Part shown: piece after piece, positions 1 to 7,043 of the stretch | Layout of the letters: every line of letters starts with the position of its first letter | Numbering within the stretch: the stretch's first letter is position 1 | NCBI GenBank assembly: GCA_008080815.1 | Contig: VMDM01000017.1 | Span: 1 to 34,706, forward strand | Direction of reading: 5' to 3' | DNA: 34,706 bases | DNA from: Candidatus Nitrosopumilus sp. | GTDB lineage: Archaea > Thermoproteota > Nitrososphaeria > Nitrososphaerales > Nitrosopumilaceae | The notes under the pieces: generated by a model | Database searches by the model: none | Seen by the model: the letters and a program-made list of their open reading frames with translations, nothing else | What the model was told of the DNA's origin: nothing | Program-made: the position numbers and the translations under genes

Positions 1-35
1 TAGATAAGAGTCAAAAAGACGTATCTGATAGTTGA
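1..35 (+). CDS. C-terminal tail of an upstream gene (partial)
   Basis: Reading in the frame that starts at base 3 gives a tail ending DKSQKDVSDS and a TGA stop at 33-35. That stop overlaps the TTG start of the next gene as TTGA, the coupling style seen elsewhere in this window (for example thiolase to DUF35). The product cannot be identified from ten residues. The overlap geometry is the only support, so this is tentative. Confidence 0.4.
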   Translation, partial: DKSQKDVSDS

Positions 36-697
36 AAGCAATTATTTTAGCTGGAGGGAAGGGTACCAGATTAAAACCAGTAACCGACTACCTACCAAAA
101 CCACTTGTTCCAATAAAAAATATTCCAATAATTGAGTGGCAAATTAAATATTTAAAAAAATACAACATTAAGGAGATCATTATTTGTACCGGATATAAAA
201 CAGACATGATTGAGAACTATCTTGAGAAAAAGAAATTAGGAGTGAAAATAAATTTCTCGATAGAAAAAAATCCTCTGGGTACTGGAGGAGCAATAAAGAA
301 TGCAAGAAAATGGATTAATGAAAAATCATTTCTAGTTATCAATGGAGATGTAATAACAAATATAGATTTAACAAAAGTGATGGAAAAAACAAACTCCCTC
401 GCATCAATTGAATTAGTTACTAAATTTGGAGTGATAGCAATTGAAGATGAAAAAATTACTAAATTTACAGAAAAAAAACCCATTTCAAATACGTGGATGA
501 ATGCAGGGATTTATCATCTTGAAAAAATTGTTTTAGATAAGTTACCTCAAAAAGGAGATATTGAAAAAACACTCTTTCCAGAAATGGCAAAAGATGGAAA
601 ACTTTCAGTGGTGAAATTTCATAATTCAAAATGGTTTTCTATTGATTCATTTAAAGACTTGGAAGAATGTTCAGAAAGTATATCAAAAATTATTTAG
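32..697 (+). CDS. Sugar-phosphate nucleotidyltransferase (NTP_transferase family)
   Basis: A 221-aa enzyme of the NTP_transferase (GT-A-like Rossmann) family, which activates a sugar phosphate with an NTP to give an NDP-sugar for glycan or surface-polymer synthesis. The N-terminus has the signature LAGGKGTRLKPVTDYLPKPL (residues 6-25), with the G-x-G-T-R nucleotide loop and the K-P-L motif. The metal-binding NGD lies near residue 104. It is a minimal catalytic domain without the C-terminal beta-helix of GlmU or many RmlA/ManC relatives, so the sugar cannot be assigned. An in-frame TAG at 29-31 directly precedes TTG at 32, so TTG is the only start that keeps the loop. Probably in an operon with the gene ending at 35. 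Confidence 0.85.
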   Translation: MKAIILAGGKGTRLKPVTDYLPKPLVPIKNIPIIEWQIKYLKKYNIKEIIICTGYKTDMIENYLEKKKLGVKINFSIEKNPLGTGGAIKNARKWINEKSFLVINGDVITNIDLTKVMEKTNSLASIELVTKFGVIAIEDEKITKFTEKKPISNTWMNAGIYHLEKIVLDKLPQKGDIEKTLFPEMAKDGKLSVVKFHNSKWFSIDSFKDLEECSESISKII

Positions 698-699
698 AT

Positions 700-849
700 T
701 TATGCGCCAGTACGGTGTAGTGTTACCATCATATATGCCACTTCCTCAACAAAGGATTCATCCTGAGATACCGCAGCATATTTTGTAGCAACTTTCCAAA
801 AATCATTATTTTTTGTGGTATGGTTATTTTCAAGAGTTTCTTGACTCAT
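700..849 (-). CDS. Small hypothetical protein (49 aa)
   Basis: A minus-strand ATG at 849 opens a 49-aa frame closed by TAA at 702-700, with the start MSQETLENNH and end VTLHRTGA. It is soluble, has mixed charge and no Cys. It fills the space between the nucleotidyltransferase stop at 697 and the divergent oxidoreductase promoter, converging on the former with a 2-base gap. The fit to the gap and clean ends argue for a real gene. No function is recognised. Confidence 0.5.
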   Translation of the reverse strand: MSQETLENNHTTKNNDFWKVATKYAAVSQDESFVEEVAYMMVTLHRTGA

Positions 850-937
850 GATTATAGATAGTCAGTATCGACATAATTTATCACCTCAAGGAAAATTAAC
901 ATAATACTAAAAACATAAGACTAGAATATCCTTTTGA

Positions 938-1915
938 ATGAATCCAAATATGCGCATTTCATGTAGTTTAGGCTCAATGTTAAAGATTTCAGAAGTTTTT
1001 GAATGTTCAAGAATTCTAAATGATTCAAAAATTGAGACAATTTGGGTTCCTGAAACATGGGGAATGGAAAATTTTTCAGTTTTAGCAGGAATTTCAGCAA
1101 TAAATAATAATCAAAAACTAGGTTCATCCATCATCAACATATTTTCACGTAGTCCAGCAACAATTGCAATGGGCGCAGTATCAACAGACATAATTTCAAA
1201 AGGAAGGATGATTCTAGGATTAGGTACTAGTAGCGTACCCATTGTAGAATCATTTCATGGATATAGATTTGAAAAACCACTTCAAAGAATGAGAGAATAT
1301 GTAGAAATCATCAAATTAATCACTAGTGGAAAATCAATCAATTATTCAGGAAAAATTTTTGATTTAAAGAATTTTAAATTGTTGATAAACCCTAATAGAG
1401 ATTCAATTCCAATTTACATTGCAGCTATCAATAAAAAAATGGTGGAATTAACTTGGGATGTTGCAGATGGGACAATTTTCTATTTAAGACCAAAAAATGA
1501 AATGAAAGAAACCATTTCTAAAATGCAATTAAAAAGAAAGATTGATGTAACATGCCAAATTATTACTGCGATATCAAATGATTCTGAAAAAGCAATTGAA
1601 CGTGCCAAAAAAACATTAGCATTCTATATTGCAGTTGGGAAAATTTACAGAGAGTTTATGGCAGATAATGGATTCAATAGAGAAACAAACGAAATATTTG
1701 AAGAATATAATAAATCAGGTTTCAGTCAACTACACGAATTTGTGTCAGATTCAATGTTATCTGAATTTACAATTGCTGGAACACCCGAAGAGTGTAAAAA
1801 ACAATTAGTTAGTTTTCAAAATACAGGAATAGATCTTCCAATTATTCAATTCAACCCAGTAGAAGACACTATAGAATCAATAAAATTATTGAAAAAGACA
1901 TTATTTGAGGAATAA
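938..1915 (+). CDS. LLM-class (luciferase-like) oxidoreductase, probably F420-dependent
   Basis: A 325-aa protein of the bacterial luciferase-like TIM-barrel family. Recognisable segments are IWVPETWG (about 35-42), the AMGAVSTDIISKGRMILGLG region (about 76-95) and YVEIIKLITSGKSINYSGKIF (about 120-140), typical of F420-dependent N5,N10-methylene-H4MPT reductase-like proteins. In archaea this family usually uses F420 as the hydride carrier; the cofactor here is inferred. Start choice is ATG 938, with ATG 950 (MRISCSLG) as a real alternative. The stop at 1915 is one base before the thiolase ATG, so it is co-transcribed with the thiolase and DUF35 genes. The substrate may therefore be an acyl-CoA-linked compound, which is inference from context. 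Confidence 0.8.
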   Translation: MNPNMRISCSLGSMLKISEVFECSRILNDSKIETIWVPETWGMENFSVLAGISAINNNQKLGSSIINIFSRSPATIAMGAVSTDIISKGRMILGLGTSSVPIVESFHGYRFEKPLQRMREYVEIIKLITSGKSINYSGKIFDLKNFKLLINPNRDSIPIYIAAINKKMVELTWDVADGTIFYLRPKNEMKETISKMQLKRKIDVTCQIITAISNDSEKAIERAKKTLAFYIAVGKIYREFMADNGFNRETNEIFEEYNKSGFSQLHEFVSDSMLSEFTIAGTPEECKKQLVSFQNTGIDLPIIQFNPVEDTIESIKLLKKTLFEE

Positions 1916-1916
1916 T

Positions 1917-3026
1917 ATGAATAAAGTAGGTATCGTAGCAACTGGAATCACGCCATTTACAATGGATGATAAAAAAATTGAATCAGTATTATTGGAATCC
2001 ACTAAAGAACTACTAAAAAATAATCCCAGCATACCAAAAAATGAGATTGATTCAGTAATTGTGTCGACCAATAACAATTCAAAATACTTGTCACCCATAC
2101 TTTCTGAAATGATTGGTATCAAACCAAAAATAGCACATTCGATTGAAAATTTGTGTAATTCAGGAACTAATTCAATAGTTTCTGGATACTCATACATTGC
2201 TTCAGGACTAGCAGATTTGGTTTTAATTTCAGGTGCAGAAAGATATGACAGTCCAGGTCAAATCTTAGACTGGGATAATTCACGAGGTGCGTTCAAACAT
2301 CCTATTTTTTGGGCATCTATTTTTACAAGTGCATACAAAAGAGAATTTTCAATTAAAGATGAAGATCTTGCAATCATATCAGTAAAGAACCACAAACATG
2401 CACAAAAAAATCCCAATGCATTATCTAAAAAAACATATTCAATAAATGATGTTATTAATTCAAAAGCCATAACTGGAGATTTGAAATTACTTGATTGTTC
2501 TCGCTCATGTACAGGGAGTGCATCAATTTTATTAGCCTCTGAAAAAATTGCAAAAGAAATTTCTGACAATCCGGTCTGGATAACAGGAATTGGACAAAAA
2601 ACAATTTCTGCAGGATTTACAAAAAATGATTCATTAAGTTCTATGGAATCGACAAAAATTTCTTCTAAAAATGCATTAAAAATGGCACAGAAAGAAATAG
2701 AACAAATCGATGTGGCAGAAATTCATGATGCATTTTCTGTTTGTGAACCAATGGCATTAGAATCAATTGGATTTACAAATTCAGGAAATGGATTAAAATT
2801 TGCTAAAGAATTACATGAATCAGATAATTTTAAAATTAATCCTAGAGGGGGATTAATTGGGTCAGGACATCCACTTGGAGCAACAGGCATTGCTCAGACA
2901 ATCGAGATCGTACAACAACTCCAATCAAAAGCACACAATAGACAAGTTGAAAATGCTAAAACTGGTTTAGTTCACAACATGTCAGCAGCAGCTACATCAT
3001 CCACGGTATTGGTTCTAGAAACATGA
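1917..3026 (+). CDS. Thiolase-family protein (acetyl-CoA acetyltransferase / SCP2-thiolase type)
   Basis: A 369-aa thiolase, the family that makes or cleaves the C-C bond of 3-ketoacyl-CoA, for example 2 acetyl-CoA to acetoacetyl-CoA. The nucleophilic Cys80 lies in ENLCNSGTNS. HDAFSV supplies the NEAF-type His and GSGHPLGATG the C-terminal His. The second Cys of classical degradative thiolases is replaced at the C-terminus (HNMSAAATSS), as in the archaeal/SCP2 group. I chose ATG 1917 (MNKVGIVATG), since the longer frame from TTG 1905 runs into the upstream gene; GAGG at 1907-1910 serves as ribosome site. The stop overlaps the DUF35 ATG by four bases. Likely partner: DUF35, as in archaeal acetyl-CoA thiolase complexes. 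It could serve mevalonate or the 3-hydroxypropionate/4-hydroxybutyrate cycle. Confidence 0.85.
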   Translation: MNKVGIVATGITPFTMDDKKIESVLLESTKELLKNNPSIPKNEIDSVIVSTNNNSKYLSPILSEMIGIKPKIAHSIENLCNSGTNSIVSGYSYIASGLADLVLISGAERYDSPGQILDWDNSRGAFKHPIFWASIFTSAYKREFSIKDEDLAIISVKNHKHAQKNPNALSKKTYSINDVINSKAITGDLKLLDCSRSCTGSASILLASEKIAKEISDNPVWITGIGQKTISAGFTKNDSLSSMESTKISSKNALKMAQKEIEQIDVAEIHDAFSVCEPMALESIGFTNSGNGLKFAKELHESDNFKINPRGGLIGSGHPLGATGIAQTIEIVQQLQSKAHNRQVENAKTGLVHNMSAAATSSTVLVLET

Positions 3027-3331
3027 GTTTTGAGTCAGAGTTAAGTAATGGAAATTTTTGTATTCCAAAATGTACTAATTGTACAAAAATTGTATGGCCT
3101 CCATCTGAGTTTTGTGATGGTTGTTATGGAATTGTTTCATTACTAAAAGGAAATTTCGAGGGTGAAATTATTGAATTTTCTCAAGACAGTCATGGATATT
3201 TCTGTATGGTTGAATTTGTAGAAAAGATTAGAATCATGGCACGTAAAAAAGAACAACCCCAAATTGGTCAAATTGTAAAAATTTCAACATGTGGGATTAA
3301 AGATGAAAGTTATTTCTTTGAGATTATTTGA
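3023..3331 (+). CDS. DUF35-type zinc-ribbon/OB-fold acyl-CoA-associated protein
   Basis: A 102-aa protein with an N-terminal rubredoxin-like zinc ribbon, C-x2-C at 16-19 (CTNC) and C-x2-C at about 31-34 (CDGC), followed by a short beta-rich OB-like domain. This is the DUF35/ChsH2 architecture. In many archaea DUF35 bridges acetoacetyl-CoA thiolase and HMG-CoA synthase in one complex. Here it overlaps the thiolase stop by four bases (ATGA), while HMG-CoA synthase is some 8.4 kb away. Its last 8 bases overlap the 3' end of the convergent methyltransferase-like gene. At about 100 aa it is shorter than some family members, but both metal and OB parts appear present. Confidence 0.75.
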   Translation: MSFESELSNGNFCIPKCTNCTKIVWPPSEFCDGCYGIVSLLKGNFEGEIIEFSQDSHGYFCMVEFVEKIRIMARKKEQPQIGQIVKISTCGIKDESYFFEII

Positions 3332-4148
3332 ATTTTGTATAGATGTAAGGAGTTTCTGCTTGTTGATCAAATGTCCATACTGTCGGCAATGAAAGAGTTT
3401 GAAGCACATCCAAATTATGTTTCTCAATCAAATTACTCCATCCTCCCTCTGATTGATTGTTAGATAAATGACGCTTTGAGTTAGTACCAGCAAATACAAT
3501 ACATGTTGATTGTTTTAGATTTTCAATAGAGTAAATTTTTTCAATAATACTGGTAGCCAACATATCCCCACCCATTTGAGCAAGACCTCCAATAAAAAAA
3601 GCAGGAGAGTTCAAGTTCAAAATGGAATAATCGAAATCCAATGCATCCTGACAAATTGGATGAAAATCATGATTTGTTTTTACAGAAATTAATTTTTGTA
3701 ATTCAACTAGACCTTCATCAATTTCAATACTGTGTGATCGGAGACCAACAACATCACCACAAAATGCAATTCTTCCATCACCAGACCCAATGTCAACTAA
3801 TTGAGAGTATCCTAGAGATTTTGTAGATAATGCCATCAAATATGCTGAAAACATCCAAGTCGGATAAAACGGCTGACAACTAGTTCCGTGTTTAATGCTA
3901 TTAAGCCAATAATCGTTGATGTCTCCTTCATAGACAACAAATGGAGTTTCAGAAATATTTTCTTCATAGGAGTTAAAGTAAATGGGATTTTTTTTTGTAA
4001 ATTCATGTAATTTTTCAAGATGTTTAGAATCAACTGAGAAATCATCAGAAGGAGTCTTTGGAAGAACTTCTTGAATATGAGCACTTCCAGAATATTTTGA
4101 AGCAAATTCACGCTTAATTTTAACAAAATTTTCTATAATTTTTTCCAA
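3324..4148 (-). CDS. SAM-dependent methyltransferase-like protein
   Basis: A 274-aa protein with a Rossmann methyltransferase core in the middle: LVDIGSGDGRIAF is motif I (glycine-rich SAM loop) and HSIEIDEGL supplies the acidic residue that holds the ribose. A long N-terminal region of about 115 residues contains WLNSIKHGTSCQPFYPTWMF and precedes the core. The substrate is unknown and none of the common rRNA or protein methyltransferase motifs is evident after motif I. It follows the 66-aa gene (4392-4192) on the same strand with a 43-base gap and overlaps the DUF35 gene 3' end by 8 bases. Likely a conserved thaumarchaeal protein; class assigned, function not. Confidence 0.65.
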   Translation of the reverse strand: MEKIIENFVKIKREFASKYSGSAHIQEVLPKTPSDDFSVDSKHLEKLHEFTKKNPIYFNSYEENISETPFVVYEGDINDYWLNSIKHGTSCQPFYPTWMFSAYLMALSTKSLGYSQLVDIGSGDGRIAFCGDVVGLRSHSIEIDEGLVELQKLISVKTNHDFHPICQDALDFDYSILNLNSPAFFIGGLAQMGGDMLATSIIEKIYSIENLKQSTCIVFAGTNSKRHLSNNQSEGGWSNLIEKHNLDVLQTLSLPTVWTFDQQAETPYIYTKFK

Positions 4149-4191
4149 TATTGAAATTTAGAATTATAGGGTTTGATAAACTCATTGAAGT

Positions 4192-4392
4192 TTATGATGA
4201 ATCTTTGGAAGACAAGTATGCTATTTCTTGTTCAATTTTTTTTAGTTCTTCAATAGTACTAATCTTCATTTTCTCAATTTCAATTATTTCATCTTCAGTT
4301 GGATCTATTGCTAGTTGAAAATCTAATTGTTTTAATGAGTTAAGAAATACTGCTCTTTGTTCTTGAAGTTTTTCAATAATCAAATCCGACAT
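4192..4392 (-). CDS. Small coiled-coil hypothetical protein (66 aa)
   Basis: A 66-aa, charged, helix-forming protein (starts MSDLIIEKLQ). Residues 1-60 look like two amphipathic helices, with IEKMKISTIEELKKIEQEIAYL as the second. There are no Cys and no membrane segment. It begins with ATG at 4392 and probably heads a two-gene unit with the methyltransferase-like gene. It resembles small scaffold or helix-hairpin proteins but no family is recognised. Confidence 0.55.
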   Translation of the reverse strand: MSDLIIEKLQEQRAVFLNSLKQLDFQLAIDPTEDEIIEIEKMKISTIEELKKIEQEIAYLSSKDSS

Positions 4393-4581
4393 AATTTGTT
4401 ACCAATACTCTCATATTTAGATAAAATGTTCGATGACCTCAGAAATGTCAAATCAATGACGGTCACCGAGATTCAATAGAATCAATATTTTATTAAAAAT
4501 AAGATTAAAAAACTATTTTAAATTTTAAGTTAGAAATTATTAGTAATTACATTATTACCTAGTATACTATATCTAACAATA

Positions 4582-5151
4582 ATGAAGAAAACTATGAAAT
4601 ATAGAGCAATCACCATTACAAAAAATAAAATTTCAAAAAATAATCAAAGAGCTGCAAAAACAAGAAGACAGAGAGGATATCAATGGGAAGATACACTAGT
4701 TAAAAGATTCAAAAAAACAGAAGGCTGGAAAGCGTTCAGACTAGGCTCTCCAAGTACTGGATTACCAGATGTTTTGGCAGTAAATACAGATGAAAGTAAA
4801 ATATTTTCAATTGAGGCTAAATCAGGAACAGGAACTTCGTTAATTGTACCGTTTGATCAAATTGAACGATGTTTAGAATGGATCAAGACTTTTGATATTT
4901 ACAAAAATAGAATGGTTCTTTTAGCTTTCAAATTTTCATCAAAAAAAAGAGTCGCAGTAGCTAAATATGAAAACCGAGAACTAAGAGAATATTACAAAAT
5001 TTGGAATGAAAAACTGGAAATTTCAGACATTATTTGTAATTATAATGGAGAGATATTCATAAAAAAAAATTCCAAAAGAGAATCCATTGATCTTAAAGAA
5101 TGTAAAATGCCATTTAAAACAAAACAAAGAACTAGTGCTAATTTAAAGTGA
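4582..5151 (+). CDS. Hjc-like PD-(D/E)XK endonuclease (archaeal Holliday junction resolvase family)
   Basis: A 189-aa protein whose first ~130 residues show the Hjc/Hje catalytic layout. The pattern is RGYQWE with Glu36, GLPDVLAV with Asp63, FSIEAKSG with Glu78-x-Lys80, and a conserved Gln93 in VPFDQIERC. These four positions form the metal-binding PD-(D/E)XK site that cuts four-way DNA junctions in the family. The N-terminus is strongly basic (KISKNNQRAAKTRRQRG), consistent with DNA binding. A C-terminal part of about 60 residues goes beyond the usual 130-145 aa of Hjc, so this may be a paralogue with another substrate. ATG 4582 is used; ATG 4594 is possible. It stands alone after a 189-base AT-rich gap. 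Confidence 0.65.
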   Translation: MKKTMKYRAITITKNKISKNNQRAAKTRRQRGYQWEDTLVKRFKKTEGWKAFRLGSPSTGLPDVLAVNTDESKIFSIEAKSGTGTSLIVPFDQIERCLEWIKTFDIYKNRMVLLAFKFSSKKRVAVAKYENRELREYYKIWNEKLEISDIICNYNGEIFIKKNSKRESIDLKECKMPFKTKQRTSANLK

Positions 5152-5173
5152 TTTTCAAATCGTTTTTTAAGGA

Positions 5174-5920
5174 TTGTTAGTCAGTAATTTTGTGTCTGAA
5201 AACAATAATCAAAATTTAACAAAAAATGAAGCTGAAGTTGAAATTAAAAAATTAGAAGAAAAAGTGTCAGAATTTGGAACCAAAGAGGAAGAATTACAGA
5301 AATTATGGGATTTAGAGACTAAAAGACTAGAATCACTTCAAAATGAGCCAGTAACTGAACCAGAACCTGAACCAATGAAAGATGTAGTATCTGAATTATT
5401 GAATGAGCCAGTAACTGAACCAGAACCTGAACCAATAAGTGAGCAAAAAGTTGACCAATCAGAAGTAAGTATTTCATTATCTTCAGATAACTATGGCCAA
5501 TCAGAATTTAGTTCGTCTTCACTTTTAGAAACAATATCAGATGCAGAAGTCAATTCAAGAATTACATTTGAGGAATTTACAGATGAGAAGAGTTTGATAA
5601 GCTATAATGCATTGGGCAATAAACAAATGAAAATTAAAGTCCTAGAAGTCTCAGATGAAAATCCAGCATCAAAATGGAAATTTGGAGACCGTGTTAAAGT
5701 AACAAAAATTCTAGTCACAATTAAACACTTGACTAATCAAGAAATTGAAGAAGGCGAATTCGATATTGAATCTATAGAACGAGAATTACAAGAAAAAAGA
5801 CATTATACATCAACTAATAGATGGATTCCTGCGAGTGATATCAAAAATGGTTACGTGGTAGGCAAAATGCATACAAGATTGATTAGTGATGCATCTGCTT
5901 TAGATTATATCATATTCTAA
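5174..5920 (+). CDS. Hypothetical acidic protein with EPVTEPEPEP repeats
   Basis: About 248 aa, unknown function. Residues ~15-60 form a charged coiled coil (KNEAEVEIKKLEEKVSEFG). They are followed by two copies of EPVTEPEPEP, encoded by a 35-base direct repeat (5342-5376 and 5402-5436, period 60 bases), a low-complexity Ser/Glu linker, and a more globular C-terminal domain of about 100 residues (from MKIKVLEV to the end YIIF). It looks like a spacer protein with a C-terminal interaction domain. The start is uncertain: TTG 5174 is shown because AAGGA lies just before it, but GTG 5192 (VSENNN) is also possible. It lies 22 bases after the Hjc-like gene and may be co-transcribed. Confidence 0.55.
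   Translation: MLVSNFVSENNNQNLTKNEAEVEIKKLEEKVSEFGTKEEELQKLWDLETKRLESLQNEPVTEPEPEPMKDVVSELLNEPVTEPEPEPISEQKVDQSEVSISLSSDNYGQSEFSSSSLLETISDAEVNSRITFEEFTDEKSLISYNALGNKQMKIKVLEVSDENPASKWKFGDRVKVTKILVTIKHLTNQEIEEGEFDIESIERELQEKRHYTSTNRWIPASDIKNGYVVGKMHTRLISDASALDYIIF
5342..5436 (+). repeat. Tandem 35-base direct repeat inside the acidic protein gene
   Basis: Bases 5342-5376 and 5402-5436 are identical (they begin AATGAGCCAGTAACTGAACC) and are offset by exactly 60 bases, so the reading frame is kept. Each encodes NEPVTEPEPEP. The identity at silent positions suggests a recent duplication. Confidence 0.9.
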
Positions 5921-5972
5921 GATTAAAAAATTCCTGAAAAACATTATAAACTAATGAAATTGTGAATGAATA

Positions 5973-6290
5973 ATGAGTTCAAAAGAATTTGAAGTTAATG
6001 GTACTGATTATAAAATCGTAATTACTGATCAGATAATTGGACATATCAATAATTTAAAAAATCTATATAATTCAGCATATGAGGATCCTGAAAGTTTTGA
6101 AGATGTCAGTGCAGAAATTTCAAGTGTAATTAAAGAAATTGCATCAAATGTTGAACCTGAAGCAGATGATAGTGATTTAGATGGATTAATTCAAGAAATC
6201 ATTAAAGCAGTAGATAAAAAAGCAGAAGAAATTGAAAAAGAGTTAGAGAGTAAAGAAAAAACCACCAAAACCAAAAAAAGTAAAAAATAA
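5973..6290 (+). CDS. Hypothetical acidic protein with Lys-rich tail (105 aa)
   Basis: A 105-aa soluble protein of unknown function. It is predominantly helical and acidic from ~35 to 95 (EPEADDSDLDGL, KKAEEIEKELESKE) and ends in a basic tail TTKTKKSKK. There are no Cys and no membrane segment. It begins with ATG 5973, 52 bases after the preceding acidic gene. The charge-segregated layout resembles small nucleic-acid or ribosome-associated proteins, but this is not evidence of function. Confidence 0.55.
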   Translation: MSSKEFEVNGTDYKIVITDQIIGHINNLKNLYNSAYEDPESFEDVSAEISSVIKEIASNVEPEADDSDLDGLIQEIIKAVDKKAEEIEKELESKEKTTKTKKSKK

Positions 6291-6358
6291 TCTCATTTGA
6301 CCTTAAAATCAGAAATTTTTACGAGATAAAATATATTCTAAAGCCACTTACAAAATAC

Positions 6359-6475
6359 ATGTCAAAGAGTTGTGAGTGTGGAATATGTGGTCATCATTAT
6401 GAATCTGAATGTATTGAAAAAGAGTGTAAATGCTGTTTAAATTTTCATGAGAGATCTGGTCCAAAGAGAAAATAA
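6359..6475 (+). CDS. Cys-rich microprotein (38 aa), probable zinc knuckle
   Basis: ATG 6359 to TAA 6475 encodes 38 aa with seven Cys (5, 7, 10, 18, 23, 25, 26) and His 12 and 13: the core is CECGICGHH, then C18 and CKCC, with a basic end GPKRK. The density and spacing of Cys/His strongly suggest bound zinc or an Fe-S site. It is below common ORF cut-offs. Its stop is immediately followed by the stop of a second Cys-rich microprotein on the other strand. No named family is recognised. Confidence 0.65.
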   Translation: MSKSCECGICGHHYESECIEKECKCCLNFHERSGPKRK

Positions 6476-6574
6476 TCAACCATTAAAACAACTACATTTT
6501 TTTGCCATATGCCGATTACAACCAAAGAGTTTATGATCTTTGCAACCACACAAGACGCATTTTTTTTCAGTCAT
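6476..6574 (-). CDS. Cys-rich microprotein (32 aa), coupled to the upstream 124-aa gene
   Basis: A minus-strand ATG at 6574 to TGA at 6478-6476 gives 32 aa: MTEKKCVLCGCKDH, then a second cluster with C19, C27 and C29. Cys are at 6, 9, 11, 19, 27, 29, with His 14 and 22. The start overlaps the stop of the 124-aa gene by four bases (ATGA), which indicates translational coupling and supports a real gene. It is similar in style, not in exact spacing, to the 38-aa protein on the opposite strand. Probably a metal-binding knuckle of unknown role. Confidence 0.6.
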   Translation of the reverse strand: MTEKKCVLCGCKDHKLFGCNRHMAKKCSCFNG

Positions 6575-6945
6575 AGTTTTTCAATTAAATCTTTCACATC
6601 ATCCATCATATTTTTGTCTTCCAATGATTCAAGAATTTTTAGACGTATGTTTTTGACTCGAAATGTATCAGAGTGATATAATGGAGACATGGTGTCGATT
6701 TCTTGTTCAAAAGAATAGGTGTCCAAAAAATATTTCAATTTAGTTTTGAGAGATGGAAATTCAGAACGTGGAATTTTTTGATCTTCTATTTTATTTGTAA
6801 TAACTCTCAAAAAACCATTAATTTTCAATAATTCTTTTTTTATCAAATCAAGATCTCCAGGTTTATCTTGTAAGTTTTTTAAATTTTGATAAGATTCCAT
6901 TGTTTGAGAGAGAATATTTTTTAGATATTCACCATATGTGACCAT
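6571..6945 (-). CDS. Hypothetical helical protein (124 aa)
   Basis: A 124-aa, almost entirely helical charged protein (MVTYGEYLKNILSQTMESYQ... ending DLIEKL). It has no Cys and no membrane segment. It is first in a two-gene unit with the 32-aa Cys-rich microprotein, whose start overlaps its stop. It is divergent from threonine synthase, with 98 bases between for both promoters. No family recognised. Confidence 0.55.
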   Translation of the reverse strand: MVTYGEYLKNILSQTMESYQNLKNLQDKPGDLDLIKKELLKINGFLRVITNKIEDQKIPRSEFPSLKTKLKYFLDTYSFEQEIDTMSPLYHSDTFRVKNIRLKILESLEDKNMMDDVKDLIEKL

Positions 6946-7043
6946 ATTTTCTTTAAGAAAACATCCAATCTAAAGTTTAGCAAAAATAGCTTTGATAATT
7001 CAAAAAATTCACATTTGCTTTAAATTATGATGAATCCGGCGAT

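Noticed and set aside
4428-4481. 17-codon frame in the gap before the Hjc-like gene
   Set aside because: Too short, no ribosome site, and no coupling with neighbours.
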